Shown in pieces: positions 54,669 to 63,341 of a stretch of DNA of 64,000 bases. Source of the DNA: Streptomyces sp. NBC_00236. Lineage in GTDB: Bacteria; Actinomycetota; Actinomycetes; Streptomycetales; Streptomycetaceae. The stretch is from NCBI RefSeq assembly GCF_036195045.1, contig NZ_CP108100.1, positions 5,890,001-5,954,000 on the forward strand. Reading direction: 5' to 3'. Numbering within the stretch: the stretch's first letter is position 1; each line of letters starts with the position of its first letter. Made by a program: the position numbers and the translations under genes. The notes under the pieces are model-generated. The model saw only the letters and a program-made list of their open reading frames with translations, did no database searches and had not been told where the DNA came from.

Positions 54669-55922
54669 TTGAACGGGCAGCCGATATCGGGGGCATCGGC
54701 CGGGGCGGACAGCAGGCGGCGGGGGCGTGGGTCCACAGGTCTGCTGGCTCTGGTACTGGGTGCGCTGCTGTTGCTGGTGACGGCATGCGGCGGGGGAGAC
54801 ACCGACGGCGGGAGCAAGGGCGGCAAGGCGGTCGGGGCGGGGACCGGGGACACCACGGCCTCGCAGGCCGTGGTGAACATCGTGCCGAAGGACGGGGCCG
54901 ACTCCGTCGCCACGAGCGGGGCGCTGAAGATCTCGGCCGAGCAGGGGAAGCTGGCCACGGTCAAGGTCTCCGACCCGAAGGGGGCCGAGGTCGCGGGGAA
55001 GATCGCGGCCGACGGTACGAGCTGGGAGCCGGACCGGCACCTGGCATCGGCGACGAAGTACCAGGTCCACGCGGTCGCCAAGGACGCGAAGGGCCGTGAG
55101 TCGGCGAAGGACACCACCTTCACCACGCTGGTTCCGCAGAACACCTTCATCGGGCAGTACACCCCGGAGGACGGTTCCACGGTCGGCGTCGGCATGCCGG
55201 TCTCGATCCACTTCACCCGGGGCATCACGGACCCGGAGTCGGTCGAGAAGGCCATCGAGGTGACGGCCGAACCCGCCGTCGAGATCGAGGGCCACTGGTT
55301 CGGCAACGACCGTCTGGACTTCCGTCCCGAGAACTACTGGGCCGCGGGCACCAAGGTGACCGTGAAGCTCAACCTCGACGGTGTCGAGGGACGTCCGGGG
55401 GTCTACGGCAAGCAGGCCAAGACGGTCTCGTTCACCGTCGGACGCCGGCAGGTCAGCACGGTCGACGCGGAGTCGCACCGGATGAAGGTCGTCCGCGACG
55501 GCAAGCAGATCAAGGACATCCCGATCTCGGCGGGTGCCCCGGCCACCACCACGTACAACGGCCAGATGGTCATCAGCGAGAAGCTCCGGGTGACCCGGAT
55601 GAACGGTGACACCGTCGGCTTCGGCGGCGAGTACGACATCAAGGACGTGCCGCACGCGATGCGCCTGTCCACGTCGGGCACGTTCATCCACGGCAACTAC
55701 TGGGGCGGATCGGGCATCTTCGGCACGACCAACACCAGCCACGGCTGTGTCGGTCTGCAGGACGCGCGCGGTGCCGGTGACCCGAGCACTCCGGCTGCCT
55801 GGTTCTTCGACAACTCCCTCATCGGGGACGTCGTGGTCGTCAAGAACTCCCACGACAGCACGATCCAGCCGGACAACGGTCTCAACGGCTGGAACATGAA
55901 CTGGTCGGAGTGGACCAAGTAG
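54669..55922 (+). CDS. L,D-transpeptidase lipoprotein (YkuD domain), copy 2
   Basis: Encodes 417 residues from TTG 54669, with GAGGGGAG about 10 nt upstream. Lipobox LLVTAC (Cys about 39) is followed by a Gly/Asp/Lys linker. Two Ig-like domains precede the YkuD domain with SGTFIHGNYW and TTNTSHGCVGLQD (catalytic Cys). Sequence follows copy 1 closely through the whole catalytic part and the tail NGWNMNWSEW, but the N-terminal domains have diverged. A separate terminator and gap mean the copies are transcribed apart. Confidence 0.94.
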   Translation: MNGQPISGASAGADSRRRGRGSTGLLALVLGALLLLVTACGGGDTDGGSKGGKAVGAGTGDTTASQAVVNIVPKDGADSVATSGALKISAEQGKLATVKVSDPKGAEVAGKIAADGTSWEPDRHLASATKYQVHAVAKDAKGRESAKDTTFTTLVPQNTFIGQYTPEDGSTVGVGMPVSIHFTRGITDPESVEKAIEVTAEPAVEIEGHWFGNDRLDFRPENYWAAGTKVTVKLNLDGVEGRPGVYGKQAKTVSFTVGRRQVSTVDAESHRMKVVRDGKQIKDIPISAGAPATTTYNGQMVISEKLRVTRMNGDTVGFGGEYDIKDVPHAMRLSTSGTFIHGNYWGGSGIFGTTNTSHGCVGLQDARGAGDPSTPAAWFFDNSLIGDVVVVKNSHDSTIQPDNGLNGWNMNWSEWTK

Positions 55923-55944
55923 GGCCCGCCACCGGGCACGAACG

Positions 55945-55991
55945 CGGCGTCGGCTCCCAGGACCTCGGTGAGGTGCTGGGAGCCGACGCCG
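55945..55991 (+). terminator. Strong terminator of the second transpeptidase gene
   Basis: A perfect 16-bp stem, 55945-55960 with 55976-55991, and a 15-nt loop that can itself pair (ACCTCGGTGAGGT). It also marks the end of the conserved chromosomal block before the metabolite cluster. Confidence 0.9.
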
Positions 55992-56058
55992 TTCTGTGCA
56001 AGGGGCGGTAAGGCGGTATTCCGGCAGATACTCGATAGGTGCGTAACCGTCCGGTTCG

Positions 56059-56970
56059 TTACGTGGGTGATGTTCCGGGCATCTCTGCGGAAGACGTCGG
56101 CCCATCCGTGGAGCAGGGATTGTTCGGTGAGGCGGAAAAGTTTCCCGTCGTGACCGTCGAGGACACCGGAAAAGGGTCGTCGATCAGGCCGGCCCGGGTC
56201 AGGGCAACACCGGCTTGGAAGCGGCTGATGGCGCCCTGTTCATCCATGATTTCCGCAATATGCCGGCGGCAGGTACGGACCGATATGCCGAGCCGGCGAG
56301 CCACCATTTCGTCCTTGTGGCCCATCGCCATAAGGCGCACTATCGCCTTCTTGAGGGCGTCGATCGTGTGCGGGGTGTCCTTAGCGTCGGGAATGAGCGG
56401 GCATGCGGTGTTCCACAGGTTCTCGAAAGCGGCACAGGCGAACGCCACCATCGCCGGGGCCCGTATCGCGACCGCCGCCGTCATGCCGGTCTCCCCGGAG
56501 GGGCCCGGGGAGTGGGGCAGGACGAGGGCTTCGCGGTCGAAGACGACGAGCGGATCGATCAGTTCGGCGCTGGTCCTGACCTCGGCCCCGTGCTGGGTCA
56601 GCTCCCGGACCAGGGATCGCGTGACCAGGTCACCGCGTATGGCGTGCTGGTAGATCAACCGGGCCCGCACTCCGCGGCCCAGCAGGTCCAGGGCGATGGT
56701 CCGGGCGGCCGGGAACGCCTGGCAGGGGCGGGCGCCGCTGGGCAGGACGAGGAGAAGTTCGTGCCCGCACTGGCTGCTCATCTCGGTGATCAGCGTGTGA
56801 AAGGCCGTGACGCCCGCGGGACCGCCTGCGGTGGAGGGAGGGCCCGCCGGGGCCGACCGGCTCTCCTCGCGGTCCAACGGCGGCCTGCCGCCGTGGATTC
56901 GTTGCGACGGTGCGCCGCGGTCCAGTGGTGTGCGTTCCCCGACCGAGTGGGACCCTCTGGCTGCCGGCAT
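56059..56970 (-). CDS. LuxR-type (pathway) regulator with N-terminal sensor-like domain
   Basis: Encodes 303 residues. ATG 56970 has GGGGGAG 8 nt upstream. After a polar 50-residue leader, residues about 55-190 form an alpha/beta domain with RTIALDLLGRGVRARLIYQ and GAEVRTSAELIDPLVVFD, a layout found in Streptomyces cluster regulators of the TrmB/PLD-like kind. The LuxR helix-turn-helix lies at about 210-265 (MAMGHKDEMVARRLGISVRTCRRHI). It probably activates the adjoining biosynthetic cluster. The upstream 450 bp are AT-rich for this genome. Confidence 0.85.
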   Translation of the reverse strand: MPAARGSHSVGERTPLDRGAPSQRIHGGRPPLDREESRSAPAGPPSTAGGPAGVTAFHTLITEMSSQCGHELLLVLPSGARPCQAFPAARTIALDLLGRGVRARLIYQHAIRGDLVTRSLVRELTQHGAEVRTSAELIDPLVVFDREALVLPHSPGPSGETGMTAAVAIRAPAMVAFACAAFENLWNTACPLIPDAKDTPHTIDALKKAIVRLMAMGHKDEMVARRLGISVRTCRRHIAEIMDEQGAISRFQAGVALTRAGLIDDPFPVSSTVTTGNFSASPNNPCSTDGPTSSAEMPGTSPT

Positions 56971-57423
56971 TCGCTGCTCCCCCTTGCGCCCGCAGGTCGT
57001 TCGGGCGTTTCAACTCTAAAATATCCGGATTTCGTGAAGAGAAATGGAGCGTAAATTCGCTCACGAGTGATCCGAGAGTAAGGCCAAGCGGTGGAGAGAG
57101 GGAATACGGAAAGTTTCGGAACGGTTGGCGGAAATTAACACGCGGGTGTTCGGCGGGAAGTGGTCCGGTAGTGCTGGGTCAGGAAATTGTCCCCCTCGTC
57201 CAGGATTTCCGTTAAGTCATTCCGATTGGGCTCGGTCGGTCATGAGCGTAACTGAGGGGGTTGCTCACCGAGTATCATTTACTCAATGAATGTGTTTCAT
57301 TTACTTTCCCTTTACTTGTGTTCAGATCGTGACACCGTTTGGGCACGCCACATGAGGGGAAGGGGGCAGGGGAACAATTCCGGCGCGCGCCCACCCCGGC
57401 CGGCCGTGGACAGACGGGCCGCT
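56971..57423 (-). promoter_or_regulatory. AT-rich regulatory region upstream of the LuxR-type gene
   Basis: No gene seen in 453 bp. The right half (about 57180-57330) is the most AT-rich stretch outside the prophage. It holds overlapping palindromes GAGTA-TCATT-TACTC (57270-57284) and TCATT-TACTC-AATGA (57275-57289), and TCATTTACT is repeated at about 57298-57306. A small dyad GAGCG-TAAATT-CGCTC (57047-57062) lies nearer the start codon. These look like regulator sites. Confidence 0.45.
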
Positions 57424-58089
57424 TCAGCCCGGCAGGACGATCGCGGTCAGGACGAAGCCGTGTCCCACGGTCCAGCGCCCCGAGAACGTGCCGTGACGGT
57501 GCCCGGCCACATCGGGACCAGGCACCAGGAGCCGCGCCGAGAACGTGCCCGCGACGGGGTCGAAGTCGAGCTCCGCCTCCGTGAAGTCGAGCTCGCGCCG
57601 GGTCAGCGGATACCAGGTCTTGAACACCGACTCCTTGGCGCTGAACAGCAGCCGGTCCCAGTGCACGTCCGGGCGTTGCCGGGAGAGTCCGGCGAGCGCG
57701 GCCCTCTCGCGCGGCAGGGAGACGACCTCCAGGATGCCGTCGGGCAGGGGCAGATTCGGTTCCGCGTCGATGCCCAGTGACGCGGCGAACCCGGTGCGGG
57801 CGACCGCCGCCGCACGGAAACCGGTGCAGTGGGTCATGCTGCCGGTCACGCCGGCCGGCCAGTCGATCGCGCCCCGCTTCCCCGGCACCAGGGGTACCGG
57901 GGGCATGCCGAGCTTGTCCAGGGCGCGGCGGGCGCACAGCCGGACGGTGGTGAACTCGGCGCGGCGGTGCGGTACCGAACGGGCGATCACCGCCGTCTCC
58001 GCCGGGAAGAGCCCGCGGCCGTCCGCGGGCGACAGATCGCCGAACACGCTCACGGCGGCCACGTCCGGGGGCAGTACGGCGTCGATCAT
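57424..58089 (-). CDS. 4'-phosphopantetheinyl transferase (EntD/Sfp type)
   Basis: Encodes 221 residues from ATG 58089; upstream frame is not conserved. It transfers phosphopantetheine from CoA to carrier domains, activating NRPS or PKS proteins. Motifs: KRGAIDWPAGVTGSMTHC (the P-pocket and substrate His), GIDAEPN with metal ligands Asp108 and Glu110, and FSAKESVFKTWYP with Glu153. The ATG overlaps the stop of the metallophosphoesterase gene by 4 nt, so the two are translated together, a pairing common in Streptomyces clusters. It supports the view that carrier-protein enzymes lie to the right. Confidence 0.93.
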   Translation of the reverse strand: MIDAVLPPDVAAVSVFGDLSPADGRGLFPAETAVIARSVPHRRAEFTTVRLCARRALDKLGMPPVPLVPGKRGAIDWPAGVTGSMTHCTGFRAAAVARTGFAASLGIDAEPNLPLPDGILEVVSLPRERAALAGLSRQRPDVHWDRLLFSAKESVFKTWYPLTRRELDFTEAELDFDPVAGTFSARLLVPGPDVAGHRHGTFSGRWTVGHGFVLTAIVLPG

Positions 58090-58952
58090 GCCGTGTGCTC
58101 CGGTGCGGGGACCGGCAGGATCTGACGCAGCGGCGAGCGGGGAGGCCGGGAACGCCACTCCCTCGGGTACCCGATCGACACCTCTTCGAAGCGGACGCCG
58201 TCGTGCCAGGTGACCCGTGGGATATGGAGGTGGCCGTAGACGACGGCGGCCGCCCGGAAGCGCAGGTGCCAGTCCGCGGTCAGCTCCGTGCCGCACCACT
58301 GGGCGAACTCGGGATACGTCAGGATCCGCGTGGGGTCACGCACCAGCGGATAGTGGTTGACCAGGACCGTACGGTGCCCCGGGTCGACGGCCGCGAGCCG
58401 TTCCTCGGTGAGGGCGACCCGAGCCCGGCACCAGGCGTCACGCGACGGGTACGGGTCGGGGTGGAGCAGGTACTCGTCGGTGCACACCACCCCTGCCGCG
58501 TGGGCGACGCGCAGGGACTCCTCCTTCGTGTGGGTCCCGGGAGCGCGGAAGGAGTAGTCGTACAGGACGAACAACGGGGCGACGGTGACGGGTTCCTCGC
58601 CGCCGTGCCAGACCGGGTAAGGGTCCTCCGGGGACAACACGCCCAGCTCCCGGCACAGTTCGACCAGGGACTCGTATCGTTCCGCGCCGCGCAGAGTGAC
58701 CGGGTCGGCGGGATGGGTCCACAGCTCGTGGTTGCCGGGAGCCCAGACGACCTGGCGGAATCGCTCCGAGAGGAGTTTCAGCGCCCAGGCGATGTCCTCG
58801 AACTTCTCGCCGACGTCACCTGCGACGAGCAGCCAGTCGTCGTCGGACTCCGGCCGGATCGACTCGGTGATGCGCCGGTTCTCCGTATGGGTGACGTGCT
58901 GGTCGCTGAGCGCGAACAGCTTTCCGGGGGTCACGGAGGTCAGTCCTTCCAT
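58086..58952 (-). CDS. Metallophosphoesterase coupled to the phosphopantetheinyl transferase
   Basis: Encodes 288 residues. Calcineurin-like metal motifs are complete: SDQHV (Asp17, His19), GDVGE (Asp46), GNHE (Asn74, His75), VNHYPL and GHLH. It is soluble. The substrate is unknown. Because it is overlapped by the transferase gene here, and I know this pair in other Streptomyces clusters, a role in CoA/phosphopantetheine chemistry, such as removing phosphopantetheine or processing CoA, is a reasonable inference. The start used is 58952; no strong ribosome site stands out. Confidence 0.85.
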   Translation of the reverse strand: MEGLTSVTPGKLFALSDQHVTHTENRRITESIRPESDDDWLLVAGDVGEKFEDIAWALKLLSERFRQVVWAPGNHELWTHPADPVTLRGAERYESLVELCRELGVLSPEDPYPVWHGGEEPVTVAPLFVLYDYSFRAPGTHTKEESLRVAHAAGVVCTDEYLLHPDPYPSRDAWCRARVALTEERLAAVDPGHRTVLVNHYPLVRDPTRILTYPEFAQWCGTELTADWHLRFRAAAVVYGHLHIPRVTWHDGVRFEEVSIGYPREWRSRPPRSPLRQILPVPAPEHTA

Positions 58953-59024
58953 CGCGTTGAAGCCGGTTGATCGGACCGGTTCGGCCGATCGGGCTGCCCC
59001 GGCCGGCCGGACCGCTTCGGCTCA

Positions 59025-61748
59025 TCAGACCGCTTCGGCCGTGGAGACCGCAAGGTGGAGGTCGACCGGAAGGTCCTGCCGACGCGTGATGTTGAGCTTG
59101 CGGTAGACGCGCGTCAGGTGCTGCTCGACGGTGCTGACGGTGATGTGCAGCTTCAGGGAGATCTCCCGGTTGGTGTAGCCGCTCGCCGCGAGAGTGGCCA
59201 CCCGGCGCTCGGAGTCGCTGAGCTTCGTGTCGAGATCGGAGCGGAACTCCTCCGGGGCGCCGCGCCGGCGCATCCGGTCCTCCGGGCCGAGCTCCGGGCT
59301 GAACTCCTCGCACAGCGTCTCGGCACCGCACTCCCGGGCCAGGTTCCAGGCCCTGCGGATCACCGCGTCCGCACGGGCAGGCTCGGCGACCGCCCGCAGG
59401 GCGCGGCCCAGCTCCGCGAGTGAACGGGCCAGCTCCACCCGGTCGCCGGACCGGCCGAGCTCGTCGACCGACTGATTGAGCAGGGTGAGCCGCTGGCGCG
59501 GATCCGAGGTCACCGCGCGTAGACGCAGGCTGATTCCGCGCACCCAGGGCCGGCGCGCGTCCGGGTCGGCGAACTGCTGCTCCACGAGCGTCCTGGCCCG
59601 CTGGGTCTCACCGAGCCGGAACAGTACGTCGGCCGCGTCCGTGCGCCAGGGCAGCATCGCCGGCCGGTCCACGCCCCAGCTCCTGGCGAGCCGGCCCGCT
59701 TCCAGGAAGTCGCCCAGGGCGGCGTGAAGCTGATGCGTCGCCATCAGGTAGAGGCCGCGGGCGCGCAGGTAGGAGAGGCCGTGGGTGCTCTTGAACAGCG
59801 TGTCCGAGACGGGCTGGTGGAGCTGGCGCGCGACTGCCGCATGGTCCCCCATGAGGGTGCGCGCACGGATCAGGGTGGCGGTCGGGCTCCCGACGAACGC
59901 GCTGCTGCTCTGCTCCGGCAGGCAGTCGAGCGCCCGGCACGCGTACTCCTCGGCGGCGTGCAGATCGCTCAGGCGCAGCAGTACCGCCGCGAGAGCCGAG
60001 GAGAACAGGGCCTGCCAGGCGGGGGCCTTCTGCCGCTCGGCCTCGGCGATCAGCTCGCGGCAACAGGCGGCGGCCTGCTCCGGGTGACCGAAGTAGGCGA
60101 GGGAGCGCAGCGCCCGCATGACCGGTTCCAGCGTGTCGTCGGTGAGGACCGTCGTACGCAGGAAGCGTTCGGCGGCCGTGGTCTCCGTGCCGCTCTCGGT
60201 GCCGGGCGCGAGCCGTCCCTCCCCGGGCACTCGCGGAATCTCGGCCCGGGAGCCGGGCGCCCCGGCGTCCTCGTCCGGGCGGGGGCCGAATCCGGTGCGG
60301 TCCTGGCCCCCGGTGCTGCTCGCCACGGTCTCCCGGAGGATCCTGGACATCACCTCTCCCGCCTCGGCGACCCGGCCCTGGCAGGTGAGGAGTTCGGCCA
60401 GCGGTGCGAGGCGTTCCGCGGCCAGGCGGCCGGCGCGGAGCACTGCGAGCGGAGCGGACAGGTGCTTCTCCGCCCGTCCCGGGTTGACCCGCCAGGTGAC
60501 GGCCGCGAGCCGGGTCTTGATGTCGGCCCGCTGCTGCTCGTCACGGCTCAGTTCATGGGCGAGTTCGAGTGCTTGGGTGGCCCGGGCAGGGTTGCCGTGC
60601 GTCAGCAGGTCCTCGGTGGCCTCCCGCAGCACGTCCACGGCCCAGGGGAGGGCGGTGAGCGATCCGCCCAGCTGGGCTGCGGTGAGCAGGTGTCCGGAAA
60701 CCCGGGTGACGGATTCGCCCTCGGCGTACAGGAGTTCGCCGGTGCGCAGATGCAGGCCGGCCAGCACATGGGCCGGGACCTGATCGAGGACCGCCCTCTG
60801 GGTGTGCGGGTGCGGGAATCGGTGACCGCTGAGGATGCCGGAGGCGGACAGGGAAGCGACCGACTGCGCGGCGGTGAACGCCGGGACGCCCAGGAGTCTG
60901 CCGGCCCGTTCCGGGGTGTAGGCGTCGCCCAGCACGGCGAGCGCCGCTCCGAGGTCGAGCATGCGCGGTCCGCTGTGCCGCAGGCACGTCAGGACCGCCT
61001 GTCCGAACAGCCCGCCCTGCTCGGGGCGGAAGGCATCGGTGGTGGCCGGCGCGGAACGGTACTCCTCCAGGAGGGCGCGCAGCAGCAGCGGGTTGCCCCC
61101 GCTGATCGCGTGCAGCTCGCCCGAGAGCGCCTCGCGCGGTGTGGGGCCGGGGGAGCTGGCCGCGACGCGCCGGCACCCCTCGGGGGTGAGCCGCCGCAGC
61201 CGGATGCGCCGCACGTTGCGGCTGCGCAGCAGCTCCGTACCGAACGAGGCGTCCTGGCTGTCCTGGTGCAAGGGCGTCGTGAGCACCAGCAGCATCCGGG
61301 TGGCGCGGCTGTGCCGGACGATGTGCTGGAGATAGCGCAGGGAGGCACTGTCCGCGTGCTGCACGTCGTCGACGGAGATCACGACCGGAGTCGTACTGCT
61401 CAGCCGCTCCAACGCCGCCTGGAACTCGCGCATCGCGCTGACCTGAGGTTCTCCGTCCGGTGTGGCGGAGACCTCGGGGAGCGCGCCGGGCGGTGCGTCT
61501 CCGGTCAGCTGTCGCATCAGGCCCAGGGACAGATCCCGTTCGGTCGGTGAACCGAACGCCCGCAGGATCAGGTCGTCCGCGGCGGCCCATTCGGCGAGGG
61601 AGTCGATGAGTTCACTCTTGCCGCATCCCGCGGCTCCCTCGATGACGACGATGCGGGCCGCGCCGCCCCGGCACTCACCGAGTGCGGTGCGCAACGCCCT
61701 GACTTCCAGCTCTCTTTCGGCAAATTCCACAGTGTCCCCCGAACCCAT
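59025..61748 (-). CDS. Large ATP-binding LuxR-family (LAL) regulator
   Basis: Encodes 907 residues. ATG 61748 has GGAG 7 nt upstream; the frame extends to 61772. Walker A is EGAAGCGKSELI (38-45), Walker B VISVDDVQHAD, followed by a long helical TPR-like region (about 250-820) and a C-terminal LuxR helix-turn-helix, LSDSERRVATLAASGYTNREI with TVEQHLTRVYRKL. LAL proteins are ATP-dependent activators of macrolide, polyene and other clusters. No in-frame TTA codon was noticed, so translation is not obviously bldA dependent. Divergent from the TetR gene. Confidence 0.93.
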   Translation of the reverse strand: MGSGDTVEFAERELEVRALRTALGECRGGAARIVVIEGAAGCGKSELIDSLAEWAAADDLILRAFGSPTERDLSLGLMRQLTGDAPPGALPEVSATPDGEPQVSAMREFQAALERLSSTTPVVISVDDVQHADSASLRYLQHIVRHSRATRMLLVLTTPLHQDSQDASFGTELLRSRNVRRIRLRRLTPEGCRRVAASSPGPTPREALSGELHAISGGNPLLLRALLEEYRSAPATTDAFRPEQGGLFGQAVLTCLRHSGPRMLDLGAALAVLGDAYTPERAGRLLGVPAFTAAQSVASLSASGILSGHRFPHPHTQRAVLDQVPAHVLAGLHLRTGELLYAEGESVTRVSGHLLTAAQLGGSLTALPWAVDVLREATEDLLTHGNPARATQALELAHELSRDEQQRADIKTRLAAVTWRVNPGRAEKHLSAPLAVLRAGRLAAERLAPLAELLTCQGRVAEAGEVMSRILRETVASSTGGQDRTGFGPRPDEDAGAPGSRAEIPRVPGEGRLAPGTESGTETTAAERFLRTTVLTDDTLEPVMRALRSLAYFGHPEQAAACCRELIAEAERQKAPAWQALFSSALAAVLLRLSDLHAAEEYACRALDCLPEQSSSAFVGSPTATLIRARTLMGDHAAVARQLHQPVSDTLFKSTHGLSYLRARGLYLMATHQLHAALGDFLEAGRLARSWGVDRPAMLPWRTDAADVLFRLGETQRARTLVEQQFADPDARRPWVRGISLRLRAVTSDPRQRLTLLNQSVDELGRSGDRVELARSLAELGRALRAVAEPARADAVIRRAWNLARECGAETLCEEFSPELGPEDRMRRRGAPEEFRSDLDTKLSDSERRVATLAASGYTNREISLKLHITVSTVEQHLTRVYRKLNITRRQDLPVDLHLAVSTAEAV

Positions 61749-61995
61749 GCTGCGCTCCGACCTGTCCCGCATTGGGAAAACGCTTTGATGGAACGTGTGT
61801 GGCGTATATGGAACGCGTGTGCGTACGCTACACGCCTATGAGTGTGGCGCACGCTCGACGCATCCTCTAGTGGCCACAAGCTGCACGCTCGGCGAAGCGG
61901 CGGCATGTTCGGCATCCACTGGTCAACGCTTAGCCGTTCCAAGGCAGTTGGGTCGGTCTAAGATGCCCGGACGGCTTCGAGGCAAGGGTGGTGCT
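61749..61995. promoter_or_regulatory. LAL-TetR divergent promoter region
   Basis: This region lies between the two regulator genes. A near-palindrome around CGTACG, GTGTGCGTACGCTACAC (61817-61833), and several GTGTGGCG/GCGCAC fragments around it (61795-61855) are candidate TetR sites that could control both transcripts. Confidence 0.45.
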
Positions 61996-62610
61996 GTGGG
62001 TCACCGTGAAGATCTCCTGGAAGGCGCGAAGCGCTGTCTGCTGGAGAAGGGCTTCGCCCGAACGAGCGCCCGGGACATCGTGGCGGCATCCGGAACCGCC
62101 CTGGCGTCCATCGGGTACCACTACGGTTCCAAGGACGCCCTGCTGGTTCAGGCCTACGTGCAGGCGATGCAGGAGTGGGCGGACGAGTTCGGTCCGGGCA
62201 CCGCGATCGGGGCCGATCTCGAATCCGCGTCGTCGCCGATCGAGCGCTTCGAGCTGGTCTGGAACCGCATCGTCGAGATCTTCCCCGAGCGCAAACCCCT
62301 CTGGGCGCTGAGCGTGGAGGTCGCCGTGCATGCGGAGGACCTGCCGCAGATGCGCGAAGGTCTCTCCAGGGCCCAGCCGTTCGGCTGGTCGGCGCTGGTG
62401 GCGCTCTTCCATGGCGTGGACGAGAGCGAGGTCGACGAGCAGATGGCGGTCACCCTCGGCCGGTTCTACGCCGCCCTGCTCAACGGTGTGATGTCGCTGT
62501 GGCTGTTCTCACCGGAGACCGCGCCCTCGGGGCGTGACCTGGCCGAGGCGATGAGGGCGATCCTGGTACTCCATCAGGGTGCCGCGGCCGGTGCGGGCCC
62601 GGCTGTCTGA
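61996..62610 (+). CDS. TetR-family transcriptional regulator
   Basis: Encodes 204 residues from GTG 61996, chosen for AAGGGTGG just upstream and for the typical MGHREDLLEGAKRCLLEKGF start; ATG 61963 is an alternative. Helix-turn-helix (about 8-55): TSARDIVAASGTALASIGYHYGSKDAL. The C-terminal ligand domain is all-helical and includes FERKPLW-like FPERKPLWALSVEVAVHAED. It probably represses itself and the divergent LAL gene, linking the cluster to a ligand such as its own product. Convergent with the PqqD-like gene. Confidence 0.9.
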   Translation: MGHREDLLEGAKRCLLEKGFARTSARDIVAASGTALASIGYHYGSKDALLVQAYVQAMQEWADEFGPGTAIGADLESASSPIERFELVWNRIVEIFPERKPLWALSVEVAVHAEDLPQMREGLSRAQPFGWSALVALFHGVDESEVDEQMAVTLGRFYAALLNGVMSLWLFSPETAPSGRDLAEAMRAILVLHQGAAAGAGPAV

Positions 62611-62654
62611 ACGGGGCGGGCCGCAACGGGCGGGAAGGGGCGGTGGGCCGGCGC

Positions 62655-62684
62655 CCGGCGGCGCGGGCCCCGCGTCGCCGCCGG
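62655..62684. terminator. Bidirectional terminator
   Basis: CCGGCGGCG (62655-62663) pairs with CGCCGCCGG (62676-62684), loop 12 nt, between the convergent TetR and PqqD-like genes. Confidence 0.7.
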
Positions 62685-62685
62685 C

Positions 62686-62955
62686 TCAGGGCTCGTCGCG
62701 GACCAGGCCGGCGTCCCGCAGTTCGCTGACCCAGATGTCCATGTCGGTACGGGTGTTCTCCGGGTCCGTGCACCACAGTTCGGCCAGCATCTCGGCCGCC
62801 GGGCCGAGTTGGCCGTTGTGCTGGCGCAAGGCGATCCACATGGCTGCGGCGACGGGGCTGCACCGGTAACTGGCGCCGTCCGCCGCGGTGAGGAATTCGA
62901 GGTACCCGTCCTCGGTGACGCGTGACGTGACGCCGTTCTCTGGTCGTACCGGCAC
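62686..62955 (-). CDS. Stand-alone PqqD-family protein (RiPP recognition element-like)
   Basis: Encodes 89 residues. GTG 62955 is preferred because GGAGG lies 5 nt upstream, giving the usual PqqD length; a TTG at 62994 would add 13 residues. The fold is visible as three beta strands (VTSRVTEDGYLEFLTAADG, split) then helices with CSPVAAAMWIALRQHNGQL and IWVSELRDAGLV at the C-terminus, a good match to PqqD/RRE proteins that hold a leader peptide for modifying enzymes. No precursor, cyclase or radical-SAM gene is in the window, so its partner is either beyond 64000 or the protein serves another role in an NRPS/PKS cluster. Confidence 0.8.
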   Translation of the reverse strand: MPVRPENGVTSRVTEDGYLEFLTAADGASYRCSPVAAAMWIALRQHNGQLGPAAEMLAELWCTDPENTRTDMDIWVSELRDAGLVRDEP

Positions 62956-63341
62956 TCTGGCCTCCGTAGTCGATAGCCGGTCGGTGACGGCCAACCATGG
63001 GAAGGAGGCGTGACCGTATACACGGGGCGGGGATGGGGGTGTCTGTCCGGGCGGGGTGTTTGCGGGTTCCGACCGGGACTGCCTCGCACATCGGCTCTTG
63101 AGGGCGGACTGCCCGATGCCGCGATAGACGTTAGTCTAGTACGGTCGTCTAGATTCTGGTGAGGGAAGCACAACTCTGTCCGGAATGCATTGCCCGGTAC
63201 ATGAAGTACGCCTGCCCCGGAGGTGATTCCGGGGCAGGCGGGAGCGGTTCCGGGGAGGGATGCCGGCCGTCGGCGTCCCGTACGGGAATCACCCGGGTGT
63301 GACCGGGAGGGAAGGGCGGACGGAGCGCCGCTCCCCGCCGT
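62956..63341 (-). promoter_or_regulatory. Non-coding region between thioesterase and PqqD-like genes
   Basis: No gene seen. GTCTA occurs at 63134-63138 and 63147-63151, and TAGAC at 63125-63129 forms TAGAC-GTTA-GTCTA (63125-63138); the AT-rich setting here suggests the promoter and operator of the PqqD-like gene. A terminator at 63209-63240 and palindromes TCCCGTACGGGA and CACCCGGGTG (about 63280-63300) lie to the right. Confidence 0.45.
63209..63240 (-). terminator. Terminator downstream of the thioesterase gene
   Basis: A 13-bp stem (63209-63221 with 63228-63240) with a 6-nt loop GGTGAT, about 100 nt past the thioesterase stop on the leftward strand. Confidence 0.8.

Noticed and set aside
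62641..63173. Alternative long minus-strand frames over the PqqD-like gene
   Set aside because: They are Arg/Pro/Thr-rich, lack ribosome sites and conflict with the clear 89-codon PqqD frame.
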